DNA from: Anatilimnocola floriformis
GTDB taxonomy: Bacteria > Planctomycetota > Planctomycetia > Pirellulales > Pirellulaceae
Direction: 5' to 3'
DNA: 64,000 nt
NCBI RefSeq assembly: GCF_024256385.1
Contig: NZ_JAMLFW010000001.1
Span: forward strand, 5,766,001 to 5,830,000
The notes beneath the pieces were generated by a model. The model made no database searches. It saw only the letters and a program-made list of their open reading frames with translations, and had not been told where the DNA came from. The translations under genes and the position numbers were made by a program. Of the stretch, positions 1 through 8,575 are shown piece by piece. Each line of letters opens with the position of its first letter. The stretch's first letter is position 1.

Positions 1-818
1 ATCTCGTTTCCTTCGGCCGTGTGATTAAACACGACGTCGAGAATCACTTCCATTCCGGCTTCATGCAGGGCTTTCACCATCTGCTTGAACTCGTTCACCT
101 GGCTGCCAGGCTCATTGCTGCTGGCGTAGCCTCGGTGTGGCGAGAAAAACGCCATGGAGTCGTAACCCCAGTAGTTCTCGCGTTCGAGCTTCTGGCCGTA
201 GATGCCACCGATCGGGAACTCATGGATCGGCATGAGTTCAACGGCAGTCACGCCCAGCGATTTCAGGTACGGAATCTTTTCGATGATGCCCGCATAAGTG
301 CCAGGATTTTTGCACTGGCTGCTCGGGTCTTTGGTGAAACCCTTCACGTGGGTTTCGTAAATGATCGTTTCGCTGATCGGACGACGGAGATGGCGATCGC
401 CTTCCCAGTCGAAGTAGTCGTCGACCACCACGCACTTCGGCGGACGAATCACGCCGTCGGTGCTCTCTTGAAAGTTACCAGCCAGGGCTTTGGCATAGGG
501 ATCGATCAGCCGGGCTCGCCCGTTGAAGCGATGACCATTGGCGGGATCGAACGGCCCGTCGGCTTGAAAGTGATACAGCTGGCCGGCGCTCAGGCCTGGA
601 ACAAAGATGCTCCAGATGTCGCCCCAGCGATCCGTGGCTCGCTCGAAATCGATGATCTCGATGGGTTCGCGGTCTTCGACCGCATCATACAACAGCAAAC
701 GCATCGCTTCGGCGCTGCGGCTGTAGACGACGAACTGCACACCATTCTCATGAAGAATGGCGCCGTACGGCATCGTGTAAGTGAACTGAAGTTTGGGATG
801 AACGTGTCGCATGAGCAT
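1..818 (-). CDS. glgX: Glycogen debranching enzyme (GlgX/TreX type), N-terminal part
   Basis: The gene runs off the left window edge, so only about 272 N-terminal residues are visible. An N-terminal CBM48-like segment (GVQFVVYSRSAEAMRLLLYD) is followed by YHFQADGPFDPANGHRFN and RARLIDPYAKALAG, typical of GlgX/TreX isoamylase-type debranching enzymes of glycoside hydrolase family 13. The start of the catalytic barrel follows (ETHVKGFT, then VTAVELMPIHEFP, EVILDVVFNHTAEGNE, the last being GH13 conserved region I). Family role: hydrolysis of alpha-1,6 branches in glycogen. The catalytic Asp/Glu residues lie outside the window. ATG at 818 has a weak GAGG about 10 bases upstream; another ATG at 812 is in frame. 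Family assignment is firm, substrate preference is not. Confidence 0.85.
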   Translation of the reverse strand, partial: MLMRHVHPKLQFTYTMPYGAILHENGVQFVVYSRSAEAMRLLLYDAVEDREPIEIIDFERATDRWGDIWSIFVPGLSAGQLYHFQADGPFDPANGHRFNGRARLIDPYAKALAGNFQESTDGVIRPPKCVVVDDYFDWEGDRHLRRPISETIIYETHVKGFTKDPSSQCKNPGTYAGIIEKIPYLKSLGVTAVELMPIHEFPIGGIYGQKLERENYWGYDSMAFFSPHRGYASSNEPGSQVNEFKQMVKALHEAGMEVILDVVFNHTAEGNE

Positions 819-1147
819 GTGGTGGGGCCTCGTGCTACTCAGGTGGGTGCGACTGACTGCCATTTCCAAGTGGCTTGTCATGTCGCTGCCCACCGCGGAG
901 AGATGCGGAGAAACCAACGAAGAACAAACCTGGCAGACCACTACGCCCAAAACGTACATCACCTGCAGCGCGAGGCGGCTCAGACAGCCAATATACCTGC
1001 AAAAAAAGCCGGATCAGCGGTCTGACACGCGGATTGCCAAAAGTTTGTCCGTCGGCGCGGTCCCTCGCATCGGCTAAACGTTGCCGCCTGCGAAAGCTGT
1101 CCGGCGGAAGCTGTGAGCCTGGTTGGGGCTGTAACGGCTGTGCCGGA

Positions 1148-1182
1148 AGAGGGAGGCGAGGGACGAGAGGCGGGAGAAGGAC
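1148..1182. repeat. Short interspersed repeat, family B
   Basis: A purine-rich stretch around GGCGAGGGACGAGAGGCGGG, the reverse complement of the sequences at 17950-17986 and 18652-18686. It lies in the 457-base gap between the debranching enzyme and the next gene, about 30 bases from a family A copy. No gene is seen in this gap. Confidence 0.5.
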
Positions 1183-1210
1183 CGAAGCGTGATCGTGCGT
1201 CAGCTCAAGC

Positions 1211-1260
1211 TCCCTCTCCTCGGTACTCCGGGGAGAGGGTTGGGGTGAGGGGCCGAAGCG
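1211..1260. repeat. Palindromic interspersed repeat, family A, copy 1
   Basis: Arms CCCTCTCC and GGAGAGGG enclose TCGGTACTCCGG, followed by a G-rich tail ending GGGGCCGAAGCG. Other copies in this window: 7783-7825, an inverted partial at 7873-7897, 8358-8408, 25431-25463 and 50217-50266. It lies just downstream of the minus-strand gene ending at 1276. Confidence 0.75.
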
Positions 1261-1275
1261 CGAAAGGGCACTGAC

Positions 1276-1632
1276 TTACTCGAACGGGTCTTTCTGGAGC
1301 TTCGCGGGCTTTACGTTTTCTTCCTCCTGCTCTTCCTCATCTGCGGAGCGCGGCACCACGACCCAGCGCAATTTCGCCTGGGCGCTAGCCTTCAACACCC
1401 ACGTATCGCCAGTTTTCGAATCAAGCAGCATCGTGTTGCCTGGCAGCGAGACAATTCGAAAACGGCCCGTGTCGTCGGCCGGTGTTTTCCGCAGGTGCAA
1501 GTCGTTGATCAGCTCCATATTTTGCGTTGGGTTGCTCGGCTGTGAACCGAACTGCCCCCAACTGACGGCCACTACCATGCCCAGCATCACGAATGACACC
1601 AGCGTCACAATTACCACCGAGCGGAGTTTCAT
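1276..1632 (-). CDS. Small membrane-anchored protein of unknown function
   Basis: 118 residues. The N-terminus MKLRSVVIVTLVSFVMLGMV is one hydrophobic segment (residues 5-25), either an uncleaved anchor or a signal peptide. The rest is polar: residues 55-90 resemble a small beta-rich unit (FRIVSLPGNTMLLDSKTGDT, then WVLK), and the tail is acidic (DEEEQEEEN). It stands alone between the debranching enzyme and the TolC-like gene, about 100 bases from the latter's stop. No family was recognised. Confidence 0.6.
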   Translation of the reverse strand: MKLRSVVIVTLVSFVMLGMVVAVSWGQFGSQPSNPTQNMELINDLHLRKTPADDTGRFRIVSLPGNTMLLDSKTGDTWVLKASAQAKLRWVVVPRSADEEEQEEENVKPAKLQKDPFE

Positions 1633-1729
1633 GGCGATCCCCCAGAGTTAGCTGCCCCAGGCGATTGATTATAGAAGCTCCCTCGCTTACTCGCTTGTGC
1701 TACCTCTCTCCGAAGTTGCGGAGGGGATC

Positions 1730-3352
1730 CTAAAAAGGCAGCAAGCCGATGGCCGCGTTGTATTGGGCCTCGGCTTGAAAATAGTCCTGCAATGCCTCGA
1801 TCTCGAGAATCTGCGCGTCGAGCTCGGCTGCTTCCTGGATGGCGATGCGCAGCAGGTCGCTGTTTCCCAACTCAAAGCTGCGATATTCGGCCAGCACCAA
1901 TTCCTTGGCGAGCGCCGCGCCGCGGCGAGCCCTGCCGACGCGCTCAAAGGCGGCCACACGGCCCACCTGGGCGTCTTGCACTTCGGCGACCACTTTGTTG
2001 ACCGTGAACTGTTGCTTCTGGGTTAATTGGTTCAGCTTACCGCGGGCGGCTTGGATCTTGCCGTGTGCTTTGTTGCGTTGAACAGGAACATCGAACAACA
2101 AACCGGCTTCGAGTTCGAAAGGTGTTTTGTCCCCTTTGCTGCTGGCGGGATAACCGACATCCTTCGAGGCTTCCATCACCGCGGTCAGGTTCGGTAGCAA
2201 CTCGTTCTGGCTTAATTGCAAATCGACGTCGACCAGTTGGCGGTCGATCTGCAACAGCTGCAGTTCGGGCCGGCGATCGAGGGCGGCGGTGATCGCATCT
2301 TCGAGCGGGAGCTCGCGCGGGTCGACCATCGTGGGAAAGTCGATGGGGAGTTGCTTGACGGTGGGAACGATCGGATCGCCCGCGGCGTCGCGCAGGAAGA
2401 GGGAAAGTTTGACGGCAGCGCCTTGCAGCTTGCGGTTTGCTTCGATCAACTTGGCCTGGCGAGTGGCGATCAGGCGTTCGTTCTGTTGCACTTCGGTGCG
2501 GGGCAAGTTGCCGAGTTCTTCCTGGCGAGCCAAGCCGCGATTTCGCTGCTGGGCGACGTCGAGCAGCGATTCGGTGGTGACATACATTCGCCCCGCGGCC
2601 ACCCAGGACCAATAGACATATGAAGCCACCAAGAGCGATTCGAGTTGCTGTTGGCGAATGATGGGATCGACCGCACCCGCTTGCAGATCGGTGCGAAAGA
2701 TTTCGGCGCGTCGTTCATCGATCGCGCGGCCTCGCAGCAACGGCGTCGCAAAGCCCAGCTTGAACTCACCACCTTCGTTCGTCGCTCGTTCGCCGTACCA
2801 CGGCTGAAAATAGCCGCGACCAATTCGATATTGCCCATACACCGAACCGCCGGCCAGGGTTGGTTGCTCGGCTTTGACCAGATGGCGGTAGTTTTCGTAA
2901 TAGCCTTGCGGCATGTTCAGCGATTCGGCGACCAGCTTGACGTCGAAAGCCCCCTGGGCCGCTTGTTGCTTGCCGGCAATCACCTGCGCTTCTTGAATAG
3001 CTGCCAGCACGAGAGGAAACTGCTGAATCACCGACTGCTGAATTTGCTGCAGCGGCAACGGCCCGGCGGGAAGTGCATTCTCCGGTGTGTCGATGAGCGG
3101 CAGCAGCGCATCGAAACGCTCGCGCGCAGTGCGAGAAGGCGTGGCCGTCCCTTTCGGCTGCGCAAGCACTTCGGGAGCCTTGGAATTTTCCTTGGGGCGC
3201 GGCGTTTCTCGCGGCGCAGGGAGTTCAGGCGGCGCGGTTACTTCGGGCGGTGCGTCAGCTTGCGCGGATTGCTTCGACTCGGCGAGCATTCCGCGACAAC
3301 CCAGCGACGTCACGCCAAGGCAGAGTCCAACCCAAAAAGACATCCGTGTCAT
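1730..3352 (-). CDS. TolC-like outer-membrane efflux lipoprotein
   Basis: About 540 residues. It starts MTRMSFWVGLCLGVTSLGC, a lipoprotein signal with lipobox SLGC (Cys19), then a Pro/Ala/Glu-rich linker to about residue 90. The remainder is the alpha-helical outer-membrane efflux (OEP/TolC) fold, with two similar long-helix halves (for example LLVASYVYWSWVAAGRMYVT and the C-terminal ALAKELVLAEYRSFELGNSD). The start at 3352 is chosen because its ATG overlaps the HlyD stop in an ATGA arrangement; a longer reading to 3457 would lie inside hlyD. It is the third gene of an ABC-HlyD-TolC operon and should form the outer-membrane exit duct. Substrate unknown. Confidence 0.85.
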   Translation of the reverse strand: MTRMSFWVGLCLGVTSLGCRGMLAESKQSAQADAPPEVTAPPELPAPRETPRPKENSKAPEVLAQPKGTATPSRTARERFDALLPLIDTPENALPAGPLPLQQIQQSVIQQFPLVLAAIQEAQVIAGKQQAAQGAFDVKLVAESLNMPQGYYENYRHLVKAEQPTLAGGSVYGQYRIGRGYFQPWYGERATNEGGEFKLGFATPLLRGRAIDERRAEIFRTDLQAGAVDPIIRQQQLESLLVASYVYWSWVAAGRMYVTTESLLDVAQQRNRGLARQEELGNLPRTEVQQNERLIATRQAKLIEANRKLQGAAVKLSLFLRDAAGDPIVPTVKQLPIDFPTMVDPRELPLEDAITAALDRRPELQLLQIDRQLVDVDLQLSQNELLPNLTAVMEASKDVGYPASSKGDKTPFELEAGLLFDVPVQRNKAHGKIQAARGKLNQLTQKQQFTVNKVVAEVQDAQVGRVAAFERVGRARRGAALAKELVLAEYRSFELGNSDLLRIAIQEAAELDAQILEIEALQDYFQAEAQYNAAIGLLPF

Positions 3353-4719
3353 TTCGGTAGTTTCACTTTCTTCTTTTCTTTCTCGTCGTCTCCCGAATCG
3401 TCCGATCCCTTGTCGGAATATGACGCCGCCGGGGGAAATCCATTCAACTGCCGCCACAATTCAAATCCCAACGTGACTTCATTCAGAAGCACCCAGCCAT
3501 TGGCCCGCGCCCCCTGTCGCAAATAAGTTACCGAGGGCCAATCCTGATCGGCGCCGGGCCGAACGAGCACGCGGAACTTTCCTCGACCGTCGTCAGTTGC
3601 ATCAACGGCGATTACCTCACCCCCAAAGGTTCCCACGGCGACACTGGGCCACCCGGCAAACTGCACCGCCGGCCAACCCTCGAACTGCAGTCGCACCTCG
3701 CGGCCAAGCTGCACGAGGGGAACATCATTGCCATTAACCCACAATTCCACGGCTTGTTGCGAAGTCTCGGGCACGATCGTGAAAAGTGGGGCTCCCTTTT
3801 TGAGCATCTGCGCGTTGTCCGACACCAGAATCCGATACAGAATTCCGTCGCGCGGTGCAGCCACGCGTCGTTGACCAAATTCGGCAGTTTTGCCCTGAAT
3901 TTCTGCTAGATCCTTGCGGGCCAATGATTCTTCGCCCTGGGCGTTCTGATGTTTGGCCGCGGCTTCTTGAACCTTGGTCACGGCTTCGCGCGCCTTGGAT
4001 TCGCCCTCAGCGAGCTTGGCGCGGCGATCGTTGATGCTGGCGGCCACATAGTTCTCGGCGGCCCGGCGCTTGCTCACCGCCTGATCGTATTTAGCTTTCG
4101 CTTCCTGGGCTTTTACGACGCCCACCAAGCCCTCGTTGGCGAGTGTCGATTGCCGTTGATAATCCAACTCGAGTTGCCATTCGGCAGCCTTAGCTGCCGC
4201 AAGATCGGCCTCGGCCGCCTGAATCTTTTGCTCGCCGACCGCGACCAGTTGGGCATACGATTCGATGACCAATTTGTTGGCCTGGCGGTATTCTTCGATC
4301 TGCGAATGGTACGAACCGACTTTCTCGGTTGCAAAGGCTAGCTTTTGCATGGCGGCTTCGACCTGTTGTTGCAGACGAACGTCGCGCGAGTTGTCGTTGT
4401 CGGCAATCTCCAGAATGAAGTCACCCTTGGCGACGCGTGTCCCTTCCACGATGTTTTCACCCCAGCGCGCGACCCGGCCGTCGATCGGCGCCTCCACCGT
4501 TTGTGGGCGTTCGGTCGGATGATAGGCGATGACGCGCCCCGCCCCGCGCGACGTCTGTTGCCACGGCACGAACAACATCGCCAGGATGGTTCCCACTAGC
4601 GCCACCAGAATGACACTCGCCAGCAAACGAGTGCTGAACAACGGCTTCATGAGCTGCATCGACTTCCACTGCGTGATCGCCTGGGAACCGACAGGAATAT
4701 TGATCACGGTAGTTGCCAT
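3349..4719 (-). CDS. HlyD-family membrane fusion protein (secretion adaptor)
   Basis: About 456 residues from ATG 4719. The frame is open back to a TTG at 4782 directly after the ABC stop, so the start is uncertain. One membrane segment (LASVILVALVGTILAMLFVP) is followed by the first half-lipoyl motif (VEAPIDGRVARWGENIVEGT), a long Ala/Glu/Lys-rich coiled coil, the second half-lipoyl piece (RVAAPRDGILYRILVSDN) and a C-terminal beta region. Known family role: a periplasmic adaptor joining an inner-membrane ABC exporter to a TolC-type duct. The gene order ABC, HlyD, TolC on one strand with an ATGA overlap supports one transcript and one complex. Confidence 0.85.
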   Translation of the reverse strand: MATTVINIPVGSQAITQWKSMQLMKPLFSTRLLASVILVALVGTILAMLFVPWQQTSRGAGRVIAYHPTERPQTVEAPIDGRVARWGENIVEGTRVAKGDFILEIADNDNSRDVRLQQQVEAAMQKLAFATEKVGSYHSQIEEYRQANKLVIESYAQLVAVGEQKIQAAEADLAAAKAAEWQLELDYQRQSTLANEGLVGVVKAQEAKAKYDQAVSKRRAAENYVAASINDRRAKLAEGESKAREAVTKVQEAAAKHQNAQGEESLARKDLAEIQGKTAEFGQRRVAAPRDGILYRILVSDNAQMLKKGAPLFTIVPETSQQAVELWVNGNDVPLVQLGREVRLQFEGWPAVQFAGWPSVAVGTFGGEVIAVDATDDGRGKFRVLVRPGADQDWPSVTYLRQGARANGWVLLNEVTLGFELWRQLNGFPPAASYSDKGSDDSGDDEKEKKKVKLPK

Positions 4720-4782
4720 TGCAGTATCGCCAGTGAAATCAGGAGAGGTCGTCGTCGTTGTCAGGTTTCCAGCCGATCGCAA

Positions 4783-6537
4783 CTAGTGCAACGAAACCAA
4801 CTCAGCGCTCGAATCGGGAAGGTCAGAATCGCGCAGGTAAGGCAAGGCTGACCCGGGCGCCGGATCGCGCGGCGGCAGCGACAACTCGCGATCGCAAAAA
4901 TCGGCGAGCCGCTCGCGATTCGAGATCAGTAGCACCGTGCAGGGCTGATCGCTCGCACCCATGGCCGTGAGCGCCTGCCGCAAATGCGTCTCCGACAATT
5001 GATCGAGGAGTGCGTCGATGAGCAGCAAGCGAGGATGTCCCGCGAGGGCTCGCGCCAGCATCAGGCGAATTCGCTGACTTCCCGAAAGACCACCGCCACC
5101 GAACGCGACGTTTGAGTCGAGCCCTTCCGGCAGGTTCATGATCTCCTGCCACAGCCCGACCGCTTCCAGAGAACGGCGGACGTCGCTGTGCGTCACGTTG
5201 GGGCGACCGAGGTGAACATTCTCGGCAATCGTGCCGGCGAGTATCTCTGGGTCGCGCAGCAGGACGACTTGTTCCCGCAGCTTTGCAGGGCAGATCGAAC
5301 GCAGGTCGATGCCGTCGAACTCGATGTAGCCCGCGGTGGTCGAGTAGAGCGCGTAGAGCGTATCGAGCAGCGAGCTCTTACCGCTCGCCGACGGTCCGGT
5401 GATCAAAATTCGTTCGCCAGGCCGAATCTCGAAGGTGAGTGCGCGGCGCGGAGCGTGCGAACCGGCAGGCTGTTCGTAGCCCAACGGCCAGTGAACCTGA
5501 TGAAACCGCAAATGGGCTCCCTGACTGGTTCGCGGCGGCGCGTGACCGGTTTCCTCTTCGATCGGCAGCTCGAAGAGATAGCCGAGCTTGTCGCAAGCCG
5601 CGAGCAAGTCGTAGTAGCTCTCCATGTGCTTGCCGAGTTTGGCGAACGAACCGACGACCACGGCCACGATGAGTTCAGCGGCTACCAACTGCCCCAACGT
5701 CAATTGGCCGTTGATCACCAGAAACCCGCCGATGCCAATCATTCCCGCCGCGGCGCAAGCCTGCGCTGCAAGGGTGAACGCGATTTGACGAAACAACACG
5801 CGGAAATGAGCGGCCCGCGCCTCCAGATAGGCCACGGTCAAGTCGTCGGCCGTTTGCAGCGCGTTGTGCAAGCCACCACCGAGCTTGAACGTGGTGGGAT
5901 AGAGCGCGAGTTGCTCCAACCACGAGGCCACCGCGTACTTCTTGTAAGACTCGTCGATCGCTGTTTGCACGGCGCCGCGCCCCAAGGCGAAGACCGCAAA
6001 CAGAACCGTGCCGATCAGCACGATGTTGAAGCCGAGTAAGTATGGATGGTAGAGCGCGAGCACAATCATGCCGATGATGCCGGTAATCACGATCGCAATG
6101 CCATCGAGCACCAGCACGGCGGCCGATTTCTGCACCGTAATCACTTCGAAGAAGCGATTGAGCATCTCCGCGCCGTTCTGCCCGGCAAACGCCGAGCCCC
6201 GCGCACGCGGCAAACGCTCGGCGAGATAGGCCACCACGCGTACAAAGATCCGCCGCTGCATCACCTCGGCGACGTAAGCCTGCAAGCAACGCAGAAACGC
6301 CGCAAACGACAAAAACGTAAACAAGAGCAACGCAAGGACAAACAACGGCTGCAAATACCGGCCGAAGGCGACCGTGTTGACGAGCGCTTCGACGGTGATC
6401 GGCGTGGCCAGCGACAGGATGCCGACAATCAACGAGAACAGCGTGACGACGCCAATGTCGAACAACTCGGGTTGCAACAGCTTGGTCAATCGCCGGAGCG
6501 GCGACTGATGATGGGCGTCGTTGTGATGTCCAACCAT
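4783..6537 (-). CDS. ABC exporter (membrane domain plus ATPase) with degenerate ATPase motifs
   Basis: 584 residues. An ABC membrane domain with about six transmembrane helices (residues 25-310) is followed by an ATPase domain from about 340. Walker A GPSASGKSS (381-389) and signature LSGSQ (484-488) are intact. Other positions deviate: Q-loop Gln is Arg428 (VVLLRDP), Walker B reads RLLLIDALLDQL so the catalytic Glu is Ala509, and the switch His is Asn540 (LLISNRER). No C39 peptidase domain is present. It is the first gene of the operon with HlyD and TolC partners. From knowledge of the superfamily, such replacements usually abolish or strongly slow ATP hydrolysis, so it may act with another subunit or as a slow or gated exporter. 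Confidence 0.85.
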   Translation of the reverse strand: MVGHHNDAHHQSPLRRLTKLLQPELFDIGVVTLFSLIVGILSLATPITVEALVNTVAFGRYLQPLFVLALLLFTFLSFAAFLRCLQAYVAEVMQRRIFVRVVAYLAERLPRARGSAFAGQNGAEMLNRFFEVITVQKSAAVLVLDGIAIVITGIIGMIVLALYHPYLLGFNIVLIGTVLFAVFALGRGAVQTAIDESYKKYAVASWLEQLALYPTTFKLGGGLHNALQTADDLTVAYLEARAAHFRVLFRQIAFTLAAQACAAAGMIGIGGFLVINGQLTLGQLVAAELIVAVVVGSFAKLGKHMESYYDLLAACDKLGYLFELPIEEETGHAPPRTSQGAHLRFHQVHWPLGYEQPAGSHAPRRALTFEIRPGERILITGPSASGKSSLLDTLYALYSTTAGYIEFDGIDLRSICPAKLREQVVLLRDPEILAGTIAENVHLGRPNVTHSDVRRSLEAVGLWQEIMNLPEGLDSNVAFGGGGLSGSQRIRLMLARALAGHPRLLLIDALLDQLSETHLRQALTAMGASDQPCTVLLISNRERLADFCDRELSLPPRDPAPGSALPYLRDSDLPDSSAELVSLH

Positions 6538-6852
6538 GGGCAGCCCTTAAAATCTGACTTGAGAATACAAGACGCCGAAAAGATTACAACTCCGTAAGTA
6601 TCGCAACCTAGCCGCCTAAAGGCAAAGAGCAAAGCAGCCGCGCGAGTCATTGAAAAAAGCAATGGCCCCGTCGCCCACAAGCCGGCGACAGTCGTCCCAA
6701 ATAACCACATCGGCCGCTGTAAATAGCGGTAGAAACGCCTGAAGAGGGGCGACTACAACGCGATCGGCAGACAGTCGCTGCCGATCGCACCATACGCGTG
6801 GGCATCCCAATTAGCGGCTAATGCATCCGTCAGCCTGACGCAGAGTCGCCAC
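6538..6852. other. Intergenic region with possible promoter and terminator hairpin
   Basis: This 315-base gap separates the DUF1559 gene from the secretion operon, both on the minus strand. An inverted repeat with 9-base arms CGATCGGCA / TGCCGATCG lies at 6761-6787, placed to end the DUF1559 transcript, although no T-run follows. The remaining 220 bases before 6537 should hold the operon promoter; no clear -35/-10 pair was identified. Confidence 0.4.
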
Positions 6853-7983
6853 TCATTCCAAGACTTCGCCGCCGCAGCGCGACAGCATGGCCGAGAAGAG
6901 CTTGATATCCATCGAGTTCATCAAAAACTGCGTCGAGCCATCACCGAGCAAAAAGTGACAGCCGCCGGCGTGCCAGCTGTGAAACTCTTGGCCGTAGTCG
7001 CAAAAGTTGCCGACCTTGCTCCGTAGCGTCGTGCCGCACGAGCTCCAGGGCGTGCCGATTTGTGAGCTCGGCGGGCTGCTCTGGTCGAAGACGTTCTTGT
7101 GGCCGATCCACAGCGAGTGCAGCCCCTCGGGTGCTTCGCCGAGCACGATCGTGTTCGTCAGTCCGTCGGTGATGTCCTTGAAGCCTACGTTCGGCTCGGT
7201 GGCCATCAACATCACGCCGCGGCCCGTGCCGGCAAGTTGTCCGGTGTCGCCGTAGTTGTTCTGACAATTGGTGCTGGGAAAACAACGCAAGCCGCGCTCA
7301 CCCCAGTTGCCACCGTAATCGCTGCGAGCGTAGGTGGTCGTGTTGTTCGGCGTATCGCCATTCGGTCGCATGAGCGGCGATTTGCCAGACGCCGTTGGGC
7401 ACAGATACACCTTCAACACCGTCTGCCCCGGCACCAAGTTATCGGCGTGGAGATACGGCTCGTTTTGATTGATCGTCGAGTAGAGATTGGTCTGCTCGAT
7501 CCCCGGCAAGATCGCGGCGCCCCAACTCAAACAGGCCCGCGCTCGCGTCACCGGAATCGTCAAGCTCGCCACACCAGGCCCACCCTTGGGCAACATGAAA
7601 TGGACGTCGTGATAATTGTGCAGCGCAATTCCCATTTGCCGGAGATTGTTTTTGCACTGCGTACAACGAGCCGCTTCGCGCGCGGCTTGCACGGCGGGGA
7701 GGAGCAGCGCGACTAAGAGACCGATGATGGCAATCACGACGAGCAACTCAACAAGAGTGAAAGCTGCGCGACAACTTCCGGCTCCCTCTCCTCGGTACTC
7801 CGGGGAGAGGGCTGGGGTGAGGGGCTGATCTACGAGAAGACTCCGGCTGGGCGAGATTAGTACCCGCTTCCGCCCCCTCACCCTAGCCCTCTCCCCGTGA
7901 GTACACGACGCGAGGGAATGATTCCTCGCTACGCGAGGCCGGTGACTGCCAGTGTGGAAATACGCGGAAGAGATACGCGACAT
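6853..7983 (-). CDS. DUF1559 protein with prepilin-like N-terminus
   Basis: 376 residues from ATG 7983, which has AAAGGA nine bases upstream. The hallmark prepilin segment [20 protein letters not shown] is followed by [20 protein letters not shown] and the DUF1559 body ([21 protein letters not shown]-terminal [15 protein letters not shown]). This family is greatly expanded in planctomycetes and is probably exported and assembled like a pseudopilin; its function is unknown. The leader before the prepilin motif is unusually long (about 76 residues) because an inverted pair of family A repeats is translated inside it. An in-frame GTG at 7881 within that repeat, preceded by GGGGAGAGGG, is an alternative start. 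A cobalamin riboswitch lies immediately upstream on the same strand. Confidence 0.85.
   Translation of the reverse strand: MSRISSAYFHTGSHRPRVARNHSLASCTHGERARVRGRKRVLISPSRSLLVDQPLTPALSPEYRGEGAGSCRAAFTLVELLVVIAIIGLLVALLLPAVQAAREAARCTQCKNNLRQMGIALHNYHDVHFMLPKGGPGVASLTIPVTRARACLSWGAAILPGIEQTNLYSTINQNEPYLHADNLVPGQTVLKVYLCPTASGKSPLMRPNGDTPNNTTTYARSDYGGNWGERGLRCFPSTNCQNNYGDTGQLAGTGRGVMLMATEPNVGFKDITDGLTNTIVLGEAPEGLHSLWIGHKNVFDQSSPPSSQIGTPWSSCGTTLRSKVGNFCDYGQEFHSWHAGGCHFLLGDGSTQFLMNSMDIKLFSAMLSRCGGEVLE
7783..7897. repeat. Inverted pair of family A repeats inside the DUF1559 leader
   Basis: A full copy at 7783-7825 (CTCCCTCTCC ... GGGGAGAGGG) faces a partial inverted copy at 7873-7897 (CCCTCACCCTAGCCCTCTCC). 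Both lie within the frame of the minus-strand DUF1559 gene. The full copy is translated as [14 protein letters not shown], the partial copy as GERARVRGR. Confidence 0.75.
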
Positions 7984-8104
7984 CGAACAGGGTCCTTTCG
8001 GATACTGCGTGCCGCGGCCGCGCGGGGATACCATGGGCGCTAGACTACGAGCGCCGAAACATGCCCCCAGGATGCTTAAAGGCCGAAGCATCGCAGGCTA
8101 CCCG

Positions 8105-8285
8105 AAGGGCCGTATTCTGGCTCGCGAGTCGAACGGTCCGGACGCCTTCCCGCGATCGCCCCGGCTGATTTAGCCGCGCAATCGCAGTGGCATATTGTCC
8201 GCAACCTTCTCGCTTACAGCGGCGGTCCCGCGCCGGATTTACACCGGCTTCCTGTTCTGCGGCGAGGTTTTTGATCCTCCCCACA
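8105..8285 (-). promoter_or_regulatory. Cobalamin (B12) riboswitch
   Basis: Read on the minus strand, the conserved aptamer blocks appear in order: AGGAAGCCGGTGTAAATCCG, then GGACCGCCGCTGTAAGCG, GCCACTGCG, GGGAAGGCG, and GCGAGCCAGAATACGG. These match the B12-box core and the GCCACTG / GGGAAGG / GAGCCAG blocks of the cobalamin riboswitch family. Outer boundaries are approximate. Between the aptamer and the DUF1559 ATG at 7983 lie two hairpins that could form the expression platform (arms GATGCTT/AAGCATC and GGCGCT/AGCGCC). The only downstream gene on this strand is the DUF1559 gene. Confidence 0.9.
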
Positions 8286-8357
8286 AAACGCCCATCGGGC
8301 GTGCGTGAATCCTTTATAGCCTCACAGGCTCGATTCGTAAGGTGTCCTCATGCTCCA

Positions 8358-8408
8358 CTCCCTCTCCTCGGTACTCCGGGGAGAGGGCTGGGGGTGAGGG
8401 GCCGAAGT
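8358..8408. repeat. Palindromic interspersed repeat, family A, copy
   Basis: Almost identical to the copy at 1211-1260, with one extra G in the G-run of its tail and AGTGCG in place of AAGCG at the end. It lies upstream of the riboswitch, between it and the divergent DUF1501 gene at 8576. No gene is seen in the rest of 8290-8575. Confidence 0.75.
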
Positions 8409-8575
8409 GCGATAACCGCCTCCCAAACTTGCGATCGCATTTCCCCCGCAGCTAGAGCGGTCAACGCAATCCCCAAAACCTGTTTGAACCACTCCCGCCC
8501 ATCGGCCATAATCCACGCTTAGCCCGCCTTCCAATCTGCGATCTGAAATCCTCAATCTGCAATTGGGCCCCTCCC

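Noticed and set aside
8187-8522. Plus-strand frame of 111 codons across the riboswitch
   Set aside because: It crosses the conserved aptamer and a family A repeat and has no protein-like features.
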